NCBI GenBank assembly: GCA_963995525.1
Contig: OZ023206.1
Coordinates: 67,169,823-67,233,822 of the forward strand
DNA: 64,000 nt
DNA from: Escarpia spicata
Lineage: Eukaryota; Annelida; Polychaeta; Sabellida; Siboglinidae
Direction of reading: 5' to 3'
The position numbers and the translations under genes are program-made. This document shows positions 61,001 to 64,000 of the stretch, piece by piece. Each line of letters opens with the position of its first letter. Positions within the stretch are counted from its first letter, which is position 1. The notes under the pieces were generated by a model. It had not been told where the DNA came from, did not search any database, and saw nothing but the letters and a program-made list of their open reading frames with translations.

Positions 61001-63331
61001 GCTTGTAGAGTGAGTTTGTTTTCAATATATACTGCTTCCTTGTGTGTGCTTGTAGAGTGAGTTTGTTTCCAATGTGTGCTGCTTCCATGTGTGTGCTTGT
61101 AGAGTGAGTTTGTTTCCAATATGTGCTGAGCTTGTAGAATGAGTTACTAATATGTGCTGTTTCCAAATGTATGCTTGTAGTGTAACTTTATTTCCAATAT
61201 GTCCAGGTTCCTTGTGCGATCTTGTAGCATGAGTTTGCTTCCAACATGTACTGCTTCCTTACAGTGTTTTGGGGTCAGATATTGAGGAGAGAGGGTTGGA
61301 TAGATTCTAAGTGTTTAGGGGTCAGATAGTGAAGAGAGAGGGTTGAATAGATTCTAAGAGTTTAGGGGTCAAATAGTGAGGAGGGAGGGTTGGATAGATT
61401 CTAAATGTGGTAGAGGTGTTACGTAAGTCATAAATGGAGGGTTTTATAGAATTCTTGCGGGAATAGCAATGAATTGTTTTGTATAGTTTTAGCATGCAAG
61501 TGAATAGTGTAAGATTGAGTTGTGTTGGGCATTTATTACGTTTAAGGTTTGATAGGATTGTCAGGTAGTTATTGATTTAGTCGTGTCACTGTCCACTTTT
61601 AAGTGGTCCATTTTAACAGAACATTTAAACAGTTTGCCATATTATTGAAATAATGTTGCTAAGAAATATGACAGTGTTACCTAAGCATACAACATGTTGA
61701 GTGTTAGCAATTCCTCAGGTACATAGTTATACATGGAACGGACAAAGGGTGGTGAAGTAAAGTGAAGACATAGCTTGGTAGTTGGTAGGGCATCTGTTTA
61801 CATCTCGGCATGTTCGAGTTAACTAAGCATTAAAAGGCATTGCTATTGTTTGTGTGGAATGTTATGGTCATGCTCTATGTTGTCATTGTCTGCTAGTGTC
61901 GCTGCATGCTGCATGTTTGGTTGTAGCTTCGCTCCCAGCTGGAGAGTGATCTGCTAGACGCCCAGTCACGCATTGAGGACCTGGACAAACTGGTCCAGGT
62001 CAAAGGACAGGTCGGTGGAGGTGAAATGTTAAAGGGTGAAGGGCAAATAATTTGTTTGCTGTGATATCTAGTGATAATTTACCAACCGATTAAAGCTTAC
62101 GCTTCTAAATGGATTCTCAGACAGCCAATAATACATTTGTCCTGTACACTTCTCCAAAATGAAATAAACTCTTCTTCTACCCTGAAACATACACTTCGTC
62201 TACCCTGAAGCAAACACTTCTACCCTGAAACATACACTTCTTCTGCCTTGAAGCATATACTTCTACCCTGAAAAATACATGTTTCCTACTATGAAATACA
62301 CTTCTGGTGAAGTATTGTACCCTGAAACACACTTCTACCCTGAATTTTACACTGAATCATATACTTCTCCTACCTTGAAACATACACTTCTATCATGAAA
62401 CATACACTTCTATCATGAAACATACACTTCTGTCCTGAAACAACTACTTCTTCTACCCAGAAACATACACTTCTATCATGAAACACACATTTCTCCTGCC
62501 TGAAACAAAACACATCTGTCCTGAAACACACTTCTTCCACTCCAAACCAGTGGGATGAAGTGCCGAGAAATGACCACCTTTTTGTTTTGAGTTGTACCGG
62601 ATCTGATTGCTTTGATAATTTTAGCACTTGCAGTTTTAGCCAATCAAATAAACTTTCTTAGAATACTCATTTATGTGCTACCATTTATAAGATATCTCTT
62701 TGGTGTAGGTATTTAGTGTTTAGTTGTCTGGCATAACATGACACACATATTTAATACTTTCAGGACACTGGTTGGATTAAAGAGAAGGAAGAACTGAACA
62801 AAGAGTTACGATCATTAAAAGAGAAGGTTGGTATATGACTCCTATTGTAGTGCAGTTATTATAAGCAAGTATCTATATAAAGATATATTTTAACCATGTA
62901 TAACATGCTGCCAGACACCAAGGCTTTGGTTGTCTTTTAAAACTTTACAAACATAGCCACACTTGTCTTGTCTGGTAGTGTTTAATGAAGTAGACCGATG
63001 CAGATGTCATATTTATATTATAGTCTGGTTATGTTTAATGAAGTAGACAAATATGATTTTCATCATCTTGTCTGGTTGTGTCAAGTGAAGTAGATAAACA
63101 CAGTTGTCATCATCTCGTCTGGTAGTATTTAGTGAAGTAGACAAATATAGTTGTCATCATCTTGTCTGGTAGTGTTTAGTGAAGTAGACAAAGTCGTCGT
63201 TTGTCTGGTGTTTCCAGTTTGCGGAACTGGAGGACACAGAAGACAAACTCAAGTTGCAGTTCTCCGAAATGGAAGAAGAAAATGAAGTAATGGAGTTCCG
63301 CGTACTAGAACTTGAGGATGCCAATGAAAAA
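24038..63331 (+). CDS. JAKMIP: JAKMIP-family coiled-coil protein gene (spliced, 13 coding exons seen, 3' end outside window)
   Basis: Joined exons give 639 residues of almost continuous alpha-helical coiled coil whose order matches vertebrate JAKMIP1-3. A helical N-terminus (about 25-210) is followed by the ELN..VRRLDDQ block (about 306-320), a basic link (441-464), the GYDDDSRSVDSE acidic/serine module (about 474-485), LERSFALLQSQG (about 528-539) and MEFRVLELE (about 626-634). In vertebrates these proteins bind microtubules, GABA-B receptor subunit or Tyk2/Jak kinases and associated RNP cargo in neurons; the role here is inferred from family. Human JAKMIP1 ends soon after the FRVLELE motif, while JAKMIP2/3 continue, and the donor at 63332 shows this gene continues too. 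All introns are phase 0 except intron 2 (phase 1), so most exons can be skipped without frame loss. Introns carry more than 20 tandem repeat arrays, several built from splice junctions. Confidence 0.93.
24604..24765. repeat. ~23-bp minisatellite GTGGTCCTTGCGACCTCACAGCA, six units
   Basis: Six near-identical units lie in intron 1 of the coding part, about 400 bp after its donor. Confidence 0.9.
25101..25335 (+). CDS. JAKMIP: JAKMIP exon 2
   Basis: The exon encodes residues 63-140 plus the first base of codon 141, pure coiled coil: VIRDEEQTRANIALKDVKMR onward to KKCQNELSEVTKRGLS. The acceptor is GTTGTTGAAG| with a weak pyrimidine tract. It was chosen because joining HQAK to VIRDEEQ keeps the same spacing as vertebrate JAKMIP1. 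The donor is TCAG|GTGAGA, phase 1, the only non-zero phase in the gene. Confidence 0.9.
25615..25740. repeat. GTGTCA(G/T) minisatellite in intron 2
   Basis: Imperfect units of GTTGTGTCAGTGTCAGCT repeat about seven times. Confidence 0.65.
25806..26632 (+). repeat. Tandem array of the exon 3 splice-acceptor junction (~20 copies)
   Basis: Each unit holds TGTCCCCAG followed by GTGTGRCATGTGGTGTTTCACC, a copy of the exon 3 acceptor and the first ~20 exon bases (GTGCGGCACGTGGTGTTTTC). Unit length is 32-44 bp, with an 88-bp higher-order unit repeated three times (about 26194-26460) and a 39-bp rhythm nearest the exon. Many units keep pyrimidine tract plus CAG, so they are potential 3' splice sites. 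The array ends in the genuine acceptor. Confidence 0.92.
26633..26844 (+). CDS. JAKMIP: JAKMIP exon 3
   Basis: The exon completes Gly141 and runs to residue 211: AARGVFEAEREKMLHELQEL to SDIEIRKL. The acceptor is CCCCTTGTCCCCAG|. The donor is CTG|GTAGGT, phase 0, chosen because IRKL then joins LDELRSKE with the spacing of IRRL-MDEIKGKD in the vertebrate protein. GC content is clearly higher than the surrounding intron. The first bases are shared with the upstream repeat array. Decoy acceptors at 26477, 26516 and 26555 are in the same phase and open into this exon. Confidence 0.92.
26880..27700. other. Intron 3, left part: nothing recognised
   Basis: AT-rich, then moderately GC-rich unique sequence with no array or coding block. 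Confidence 0.4.
27700..28985. repeat. 23-bp minisatellite TGTCATCAGTGGGTCTCTAGCCC, ~54 units
   Basis: A 1.3-kb run of the unit with scattered substitutions and a few short or long units. Each unit ends in GTCTCTAG, which resembles a minimal 3' splice site. Confidence 0.95.
28990..30765. other. Intron 3: unique sequence, nothing recognised
   Basis: No tandem repeats or coding segments I can support are present, only short chance ORFs. Confidence 0.4.
30768..31105 (+). mobile_element. tRNA-derived SINE copy (family A)
   Basis: An eroded tRNA-like head (CGGCATAGTGGTTAGAACA, then GCGGGTCCATATC) is followed by the body ATGAATGAGTACCTGGCTAG, a GAGATGGTGTTCGATTGAAC segment and the terminal GGATACCTCGCTATATAAGA. 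The same body recurs near 57280, 59607 and 63780. Confidence 0.8.
31220..31815. repeat. ~16-bp AGATGGTTCACCCC minisatellite with a ~170-bp internal duplication
   Basis: About 35 imperfect units are visible. A block of about 155 bp (31485-31639) recurs nearly unchanged at 31659-31811, showing duplication on top of the basic unit. Confidence 0.88.
31816..33055. other. Intron 3: nothing recognised
   Basis: AT-rich unique sequence with no supported feature. Confidence 0.4.
33060..33260. repeat. ~59-bp minisatellite (GTGTGACAGAGCTGGGTAAG), 3-4 units
   Basis: Three good units ending ATTCACCCCAGTGGGACAGT and one degenerate unit are present. Confidence 0.8.
33440..33770. repeat. ~14-bp GGTTGGAGCTCATG minisatellite
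   Basis: About 20 imperfect units alternate GGTTGGAGCTCATG with GGTCAGAGATCATG types. Confidence 0.85.
33775..34254. other. Intron 3: AT-rich unique sequence with a (TAG)n run
   Basis: A TAG trinucleotide repeat of about nine units lies near 33880-33906. Nothing else is seen. Confidence 0.5.
34356..36272 (+). repeat. 23 tandem copies of the exon 4 3' splice site and exon start (83-bp unit)
   Basis: Each unit is TTGGATGAGTTGAGGTCCAA through GGCCCAGCTAGAACATGAGG and CAGTCCATTGGTGTG, then TTTGTTTGTTGTAG. It thus equals the acceptor and first ~60 nt of exon 4 minus a 6-nt GGGGCC block. A degenerate copy precedes it (about 34260-34355). Two units carry an extra TTTG (87 bp). Units differ by only a few bases, so the array is young or homogenised. 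Every unit keeps the TTGTTTGTTGTAG acceptor. Confidence 0.97.
36273..36503 (+). CDS. JAKMIP: JAKMIP exon 4
   Basis: Residues 212-288 begin LDELRSKERSMAQLEREVGA, continue the helix to MEKESMQDLL, then leave coiled coil for a Ser/Asp/Arg linker (SYSWDSDTWQDRSPRR, SVSSVASPDGD) ending VVRIM. The acceptor is TTTGTTTGTTGTAG| and the donor ATG|GTGAGT, phase 0. The exon differs from its 23 upstream partial copies by LERE for LEHE and by the extra GA codons. The linker corresponds to the non-helical region between the two main coils of vertebrate JAKMIPs. Confidence 0.92.
36520..36900. repeat. ~17-bp GTGTGTCATATGATAAGT minisatellite next to the exon 4 donor
   Basis: About 20 imperfect units begin within 30 bases of the donor. 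Several contain ATAAGTGTG, weakly donor-like. Confidence 0.85.
37008..37680. repeat. 19-bp minisatellite ATGACATACATATGGCGTC, ~35 units
   Basis: Very homogeneous units differ mainly at one position (CATATGG or CATTTGG) with occasional GGCATC. GTCATGAC across each junction is palindromic. Confidence 0.97.
37730..38420 (-). mobile_element. Interspersed repeat relic split by a (CGCA)n microsatellite
   Basis: The left part (TTATAGAGTGCAGTATCCAT, CAAAGTGCTGTACA) and the right part (from about 38190: ACAGAGTTCTGCTGCACTTG, GGGCAGTGCATTCCATAGTC, CGAAAGGACCTGTCCCCG) resemble a widespread invertebrate interspersed repeat. The (CGCA)n tract at about 37983-38062 sits between. The assignment is from general pattern memory, so family and strand are tentative. 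Confidence 0.45.
37975..38062. repeat. (CGCA)n microsatellite
   Basis: About 20 perfect CGCA units. Confidence 0.95.
38425..39435. other. Intron 4: nothing recognised
   Basis: Unique sequence with three loosely similar TTTAACTCCTCATTTAAA-type words near 38610-38760. No coding or RNA feature is seen. Confidence 0.4.
39440..39640. repeat. ~28-bp GGGTGGGCTTGTGGGGATGG minisatellite
   Basis: Six to seven G-rich units. The plus strand has several GGG/GGGG runs that could in principle form a G-quadruplex. Confidence 0.88.
39858..40905. repeat. 45-bp minisatellite, ~23 units, open in three frames
   Basis: The unit is ACTAGTGACATTAGTGGCTC followed by TCCTACAACTAGGGACAACTCTGAG. An identical 8-9 unit block pattern (GACATTAGTGGCTGTCC next to TTCAACTACTGACAATTCTG) occurs at about 40003 and 40453, so segments of ten units (450 bp) were duplicated. 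Divisibility by three leaves ORFs of about 350 codons on both strands. They lie inside JAKMIP intron 4 and I do not call a gene. Confidence 0.95.
40943..41700. other. Intron 4: nothing recognised
   Basis: Unique sequence with no supported feature. Confidence 0.4.
41735..42540. mobile_element. Pair of related interspersed repeat fragments
   Basis: The segment CATGCAAAACTAACAGAGAT to GAACGAACTGTTTTAT (41950-42009) recurs with a few changes at 42474-42533. The left copy is preceded by ATACCCCGCGTTGCCCGGGG, a word typical of dispersed invertebrate repeats. No coding capacity is visible. Confidence 0.55.
42740..43255. repeat. ~30-bp ACACCTGTATATACATAGAC minisatellite
   Basis: Diverged units from about 42740 become regular 30-bp units (CACCTGTATA, CATAGACACA, AGTAGCTA) between 42970 and 43250. 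Confidence 0.85.
43260..43795. other. Intron 4: nothing recognised
   Basis: Unique sequence with a C-rich CACCCCCACCCC stretch near 43677. Confidence 0.4.
43799..44155 (-). mobile_element. C-terminal fragment of a non-LTR (RTE-like) retrotransposon ORF
   Basis: The minus strand reads SLTWTTQGKRMRGRPKNTWQ, then a GYTWKEIERIAQSRVRW-type block. This is the characteristic end (LxWxxQGKRxRGRPKxTW...W.....A..R..W) of RTE-type reverse transcriptase polyproteins. The RT domain itself is absent, so this is a short 5'-truncated relic. It is antisense to JAKMIP. Confidence 0.8.
44355..46448. repeat. 40-bp AT-rich satellite-like array, ~52 units
   Basis: The unit is ACAAAAACTATTCAGATATA then TGTCATAACAAACATCATTT. 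A variant unit (CATAACTAATATAATTTAC, often followed by a shortened ACTTC junction) recurs at about 44671, 45306, 45624, 45862 and 46340, near-multiples of 40 bp apart. This shows multi-unit duplications inside the array. Confidence 0.97.
46590..46870. repeat. TACACCTGTCTATGATATACACCTG minisatellite
   Basis: Around 14 degenerate units of 18 to 24 bp share ACACCTG. Confidence 0.75.
46895..47060. repeat. ~45-bp minisatellite (ACATCTACCTCTCAGGGACC), three units
   Basis: Three units with CATCTCAATAACGACCTCTT follow one another directly before the retrotransposon relic. Confidence 0.85.
47085..48266 (-). mobile_element. 5'-truncated non-LTR retrotransposon with decayed reverse transcriptase
   Basis: On the minus strand the N-terminal part reads DIIYLDFQKAFDKVPHQRLL, then GVPQGSILGPILFLIYINDL, then the catalytic-site motif FADDTKVF, and ends KIDTYLRREG. 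This is the palm and thumb of a Jockey/CR1/L2-like LINE reverse transcriptase. At least three frame shifts (near 48045, near 47585, and near 47470) and loss of everything upstream show it is inactive. It sits in intron 4 of JAKMIP in antisense orientation. Confidence 0.88.
48270..49045. other. Intron 4: nothing recognised
   Basis: Unique sequence with no supported feature. Confidence 0.4.
49050..49140. repeat. (GT)n microsatellite
   Basis: GT repeats with GCGTGC interruptions continue in degenerate form (GTGCATG) to within about 30 bp of exon 5. Confidence 0.9.
49367..49504 (+). CDS. JAKMIP: JAKMIP exon 5
   Basis: Residues 289-334 read PAKEDALSSGNMEKERKLQH, then the conserved KISELNAKVRRLDDQSTAL block that aligns with KIAELNSVIRKLEDRNTLL of vertebrate JAKMIP1. 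The acceptor TTTCCCCCTCTGTCTCAG| is strong. The donor CTG|GTCAGT has C at +3. Phase 0 on both sides. Confidence 0.95.
49540..50660. repeat. TGTCACTGTAGGGGGTG minisatellite, ~60 degenerate units
   Basis: G-rich units of 12 to 22 bp start within 40 bp of the exon 5 donor and fade out by about 50660. A TGTAGGGG core is in nearly every unit. Confidence 0.9.
50775..50945 (+). pseudogene. Partial pseudo-copy 1 of the exon 6 junction
   Basis: About 110 bp matching the 3' end of intron 5 (GTCCAGCGTTGACTA, TTATTTTCCAATTACCTTAT) is followed by GTGAAGCAGATCCAGGAGCT, a diverged start of exon 6. The acceptor dinucleotide is lost (CTCGG for CAG), so it should not be spliced. Confidence 0.88.
51015..51190 (+). 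pseudogene. Partial pseudo-copy 2 of the exon 6 junction, acceptor intact
   Basis: The same intron tail is followed by CAATCTCAG|GTGAATCAGATCAAGGAG. The acceptor is intact at 51118/51119. Reading on in phase 0 meets a stop at CCATGA near 51181. A weak donor AAG|GTTTGG would define an in-frame 27-nt pseudo-exon. Its downstream part (CTGGGTGGTCATTATTCCAT) matches that of copy 1, so the two were duplicated together. Confidence 0.88.
51200..51710. other. Intron 5: nothing recognised
   Basis: AT-rich unique sequence ending in a TTTGATTTGATT stretch near 51650 that may be a retroposon tail. Confidence 0.4.
51815..51961 (+). CDS. JAKMIP: JAKMIP exon 6
   Basis: Residues 335-383 read VKRIKELEKGRKPLQEKNRK onward to LEEKLEKLSEETAKL, a continuous coil aligning with the EKNKRMNKKNEDL region of vertebrate JAKMIP1. 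The acceptor is TTTTGCACCATCCCAG| and the donor CTG|GTCAGT, phase 0, the same donor hexamer as exon 5. The preceding 110 bp and first 30 exon bases are present twice more upstream. Confidence 0.95.
51970..52945. other. Intron 6: nothing recognised
   Basis: AT-rich unique sequence with no supported feature. Confidence 0.4.
52950..53165 (+). mobile_element. tRNA-derived SINE (family B)
   Basis: GTAGTGGTTAACACATCCGC matches a Pol III A box, and GAGTTCAAAACCC 35 bases later matches the B box (GWTCRANNC). The body (GGACTGTGTATCCCTCGTGA, CATCTCAATTTGGGACGTAA) differs from the family A SINEs. A full tRNA gene is excluded by the broken cloverleaf and the long tail. Confidence 0.75.
53395..53780. repeat. 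~28-bp GTGTGTCAGATAATGTCAACTGTCT array abutting exon 7
   Basis: About 14 imperfect units run directly into the exon 7 acceptor, whose last bases TGTGTGTGTCAG are themselves part of a unit. Several other units contain TGTGTCAG|A and look like decoy acceptors. Confidence 0.88.
53784..53954 (+). CDS. JAKMIP: JAKMIP exon 7
   Basis: Residues 384-440 read RSQADHNKKENQKLNEQLSF onward to EEHEKTIEALQLACT, coiled coil. The acceptor is CTGTGTGTGTCAG|AGG. A second AG nine bases in (TCTCAG|GCC) would remove RSQ while keeping frame. The donor is ACG|GTAAGT, phase 0. Confidence 0.92.
54140..54260. repeat. ~43-bp TGTCATTCAGGGTGTCTTGT repeat, three units
   Basis: Each unit contains CATTCAGGGTGTCTTGTCAC and AGTAATCTT. 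The array ends 90 bp before the exon 8 acceptor. Confidence 0.8.
54353..54424 (+). CDS. JAKMIP: JAKMIP exon 8
   Basis: A 72-nt exon encodes residues 441-464, EKDRRIELIVQRRRKQRNNK then AQQK: a strongly basic link equivalent to the KRHRGKSLKPPKK basic region of vertebrate JAKMIPs. The acceptor is TCGTATGTGTTCCAG| and the donor AAA|GTAGGT, phase 0. Confidence 0.92.
54430..54935. other. Intron 8: nothing recognised
   Basis: AT-rich unique sequence with no supported feature. Confidence 0.4.
54940..55075. repeat. ~47-bp CACTACTGAAGATAACAATA repeat, three units
   Basis: Three units (AAGATAACAATGTAAAAT with AACACCACAG/TGAAGTATCTAA) end 25 bp before the acceptor of candidate exon 8a. Confidence 0.85.
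55100..55153 (+). CDS. JAKMIP: Candidate alternative JAKMIP micro-exon 8a (54 nt)
   Basis: A strong acceptor (TGTTTCTTCCTTGTTGCTCAG|) and a donor GAG|GTAGAT enclose exactly 18 codons, open in the phase 0 required by exons 8 and 9: SETQDCQLLLVSSDHTDE. It falls in the basic link where vertebrate paralogs also vary. No homology supports it, so it may be alternatively spliced or spurious. Confidence 0.5.
55160..56115. other. Intron between candidate exons 8a and 8b: nothing recognised
   Basis: AT-rich unique sequence with no supported feature. Confidence 0.4.
56119..56157 (+). CDS. JAKMIP: Candidate alternative JAKMIP micro-exon 8b (39 nt)
   Basis: The acceptor GTGCATTTCTTTCAG| and donor GGG|GTAAGG enclose 13 open codons in phase 0, VVRFLLPARPRPG. 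A basic, proline-rich peptide here would resemble the KSLKPPKKHVV stretch that precedes the FFGFDEESVDS module in vertebrate JAKMIPs. Support is from splice signals and phase only. Confidence 0.5.
56310..56430. repeat. (GT)n plus (GCGCAT)n palindromic tract
   Basis: Broken GT runs end in GCGCATGCGCATGCGCATGC, a self-complementary alternating purine-pyrimidine stretch able to form Z-DNA or a cruciform. Confidence 0.9.
56435..57270. other. Intron 8: nothing recognised
   Basis: Unique sequence with no supported feature. Confidence 0.4.
57277..57595 (+). mobile_element. tRNA-derived SINE, best-preserved family A copy
   Basis: The A box (GTGGTGCAGTGGCTAAAGC) and a perfect B box (GGTTCGAATCC) are followed by the body CTATGAATGAGTACCTGGCT, CGAGATGGTGATCGATTGAA and the end GGATACTGCGCTATATAAGA, then a T-rich tail. 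Length is about 315 bp. Confidence 0.9.
58110..58310. repeat. ~40-bp TTGCATGTTGATTGACCAGAGG repeat, five units
   Basis: Five units with GGAGCAGTCATTGCATG and GATTGACCAGA are present. Confidence 0.85.
58480..58905. repeat. 18-bp GGGAATACAGGCCTTGGT minisatellite, ~23 units
   Basis: Regular 18-bp units with GCATTTGT variants. The unit is divisible by three, so both strands carry repeat-derived ORFs that are not genes. Confidence 0.95.
58910..59290. other. Intron 8, right end
   Basis: Unique AT-rich sequence with a short (TGTC)n run at about 59231-59257 ahead of the exon 9 acceptor. Nothing else is seen. Confidence 0.5.
59297..59446 (+). CDS. JAKMIP: JAKMIP exon 9
   Basis: Residues 465-514 read AAGIKETYYGYDDDSRSVDS, then a serine-rich SSSSRLSSSRQSLDTT and an acidic DDDGDDNVFEE. 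The YYGYDDDSRSVDSE core matches the FFGFDEESVDSE signature of vertebrate JAKMIPs and is the clearest family marker in the gene. The acceptor is TCTGTGCCAG| and the donor GAG|GTACGT, phase 0. The serine run makes this a likely phosphorylation region. Confidence 0.96.
59607..59735 (+). mobile_element. 5'-truncated SINE copy (family A)
   Basis: Only the 3' half remains, from TGAATGCTTGCCTGAGAAGT to GGATACTGCGCTATATAAGA, followed by a T-rich tail. Confidence 0.85.
59740..60309. other. Intron 9: nothing further recognised
   Basis: AT-rich unique sequence leads to a poor pyrimidine tract before exon 10. Confidence 0.4.
60313..60426 (+). CDS. JAKMIP: JAKMIP exon 10
   Basis: Residues 515-552 read YAQNYQRLAAEHLELERSFA then LLQSQGVHSHVDPQREAK, matching the [20 protein letters not shown] region of vertebrate JAKMIP1. 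The acceptor is a tandem GAG-CAG: using the first would add one Gln. The donor is AAG|GTACGC, phase 0. Confidence 0.95.
60440..61262. repeat. ~45-bp GCTTGTAGAGTGAGTTTGTT array after exon 10, ~17 units
   Basis: Units contain TTTCCAATATGTGCTGCTTCC and GTGTGCTTGTAG. The array starts within 20 bp of the exon 10 donor. TTGTAG|AGTGAG words occur in most units. Confidence 0.93.
61263..61405. repeat. ~55-bp repeat with GGGTTGGATAGATTCTAAG, three units
   Basis: Three units with TTTAGGGGTCAGATAGTGA and GAGAGAGGGTTGGATAGA lie directly after the previous array. Confidence 0.85.
61410..61926. other. Intron 10, right end: nothing recognised
   Basis: Unique sequence leads to TGTTTGGTTGTAG| at the exon 11 acceptor. 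Confidence 0.4.
61927..62010 (+). CDS. JAKMIP: JAKMIP exon 11
   Basis: Residues 553-580 read LRSQLESDLLDAQSRIEDLD then KLVQVKGQ, aligning with EQLQADLLRCQAKIEDLEATLAEKGQ of vertebrate JAKMIP1. The acceptor is GTTTGGTTGTAG| and the donor CAG|GTCGGT, phase 0. Confidence 0.95.
62150..62545. repeat. ~20-bp ACCCTGAAACATACACTTCT minisatellite
   Basis: About 18 imperfect units alternate TACCCTGAAACA with TATCATGAAACA types. Confidence 0.88.
62764..62826 (+). CDS. JAKMIP: JAKMIP exon 12
   Basis: A 63-nt exon encodes residues 581-601, DTGWIKEKEELNKELRSLKE plus K, aligning with DSKWVEEKQLLYRTNQEL of vertebrate JAKMIP1. The acceptor is TATTTAATACTTTCAG| and the donor AAG|GTTGGT, phase 0. Confidence 0.95.
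62970..63205. repeat. ~47-bp TTGTCTGGTAGTGTTTAGTGAAGTAGACAAA array before exon 13
   Basis: Five units with AGTTGTCATCATCTTGTCTG end 12 bp before the exon 13 acceptor, whose TTGTCTGGTGTTTCCAG is a modified unit. Confidence 0.9.
63218..63331 (+). CDS. JAKMIP: JAKMIP exon 13 (last in window)
   Basis: Residues 602-639 read FAELEDTEDKLKLQFSEMEE then ENEVMEFRVLELEDANEK, matching the family signature NELLEFRVLELE. The acceptor is GTCTGGTGTTTCCAG| and the donor AAA|GTGAGT, phase 0. The gene continues past 64000. Confidence 0.96.
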
Positions 63332-63334
63332 GTG

Positions 63335-63775
63335 AGTCAGAGGTCATGTGACTGAGGAAGCAGTGATTATTACTGTTGGGTTGAAAGTCTTGCTCTGGAT
63401 GTCAGTGTATACATAAAGATTTTTTTTTTTTACATAATAATGTGGAACTGATTTTTATTTGATACTGTTTAATTAGTTTAAAAGAGTGTTTTACAAAGAT
63501 ACTGGTTTACTGGGTATTCCTCAAGACTTGAACTGATCATATTTCAAAGCTTATATATGCCCTAGAAATGGATTTCCATAATAGGTAGTAAATAAAATGT
63601 TTGTGAAAAATGCACTGGTTTTTGGTCAACTTGATAGTGTTGGTGTACCTTTGGAATCTTGACGTTGGACAAATTCTGGTGTCTAATTCCAGAATGACTG
63701 ATCTAATTGACATCTGTGGACACTGTTGATCAAGTCACGTAGCTAATGGGTGGGGTTTCCTTTTGAGCAGTTTAA
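63335..63775. other. Intron 13: nothing recognised
   Basis: AT-rich unique sequence with a poly-T run near 63420. Confidence 0.4.
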
Positions 63776-63779
63776 CTGG

Positions 63780-64000
63780 AATTTGGTGGTGCAGTGGTTA
63801 ATCATCAGACTCATGATCTGTATGAAGAATGAGTATGAATGAGACAGTGGTGGATATGTGTGTATGAATATTCGTCATGCAATAATTGTAATGAGGCTGA
63901 ATTCTTCCCAGACAAGTCGAGATGGTGTTCAATTGAACATCTCTACCAGGGAGTAAGGTATGAAGTGCCTTGAGAAGTCCCAAGGACTGGATACAGCGCT
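63780..64000 (+). mobile_element. SINE copy (family A), cut by window edge
   Basis: An eroded head (TGGTGGTGCAGTGGTTAATC) is followed by GAATGAGACAGTGGTGGATA, GTCGAGATGGTGTTCAATTG and GGATACAGCGCT at the window end. Confidence 0.85.

Overview
The window is eukaryotic and animal. It has spliced genes with GT-AG introns, a rhodopsin-type GPCR, a neuronal-type coiled-coil gene, tRNA-headed SINEs and non-LTR retrotransposon relics. The gene repertoire and the heavy micro- and minisatellite load suggest a marine invertebrate, possibly a lophotrochozoan such as a mollusc. That placement is inference; the sequence does not settle it.

Two protein genes are well supported. (1) On the minus strand, 7427 to 4995, an intronless ORF encodes an 810-residue class A orphan GPCR with a very long serine-rich cytoplasmic tail. 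Its DRY, CWxP and NPxxY motifs all depart from consensus. (2) On the plus strand, from 24038 to beyond the right edge, lies an ortholog of the JAKMIP family (Janus kinase and microtubule interacting protein). I resolved 13 coding exons (639 residues, C-terminus outside the window) with matching splice phases, plus two candidate in-frame alternative micro-exons. A CpG-rich stretch ending in a strong splice donor at 12150/12151 is the best candidate for its promoter and 5' non-coding exon, about 11.8 kb upstream of the first coding exon.

Layout: 1-4994 AT-rich intergenic DNA with two unusual repeat families; 4995-7427 GPCR; 7428-11800 intergenic, microsatellites; 11800-23929 putative 5' exon and first intron, with two retroelement tails, minisatellites, a possible processed pseudogene and an inverted repeat; 23930-63331 JAKMIP exons among introns packed with more than 20 tandem arrays; 63332-64000 start of the next intron with a SINE.

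The most unusual feature is that several tandem arrays in JAKMIP are amplified intron-exon junctions. Upstream of exon 4 there are 23 tandem copies of an 83-bp unit holding its 3' splice site and the first ~60 nt of the exon. Upstream of exon 3 there are about 20 copies of its acceptor and first ~20 nt. The three intact decoys nearest exon 3 are in the correct phase and open into the exon. The edge of exon 6 is present three times. The gene thus carries tandem series of decoy 3' splice sites, predicted to give in-frame extensions at exon 3 and premature stops at exon 4. All four recognisable LINE-type relics lie antisense to JAKMIP, while the five best SINE copies lie sense.
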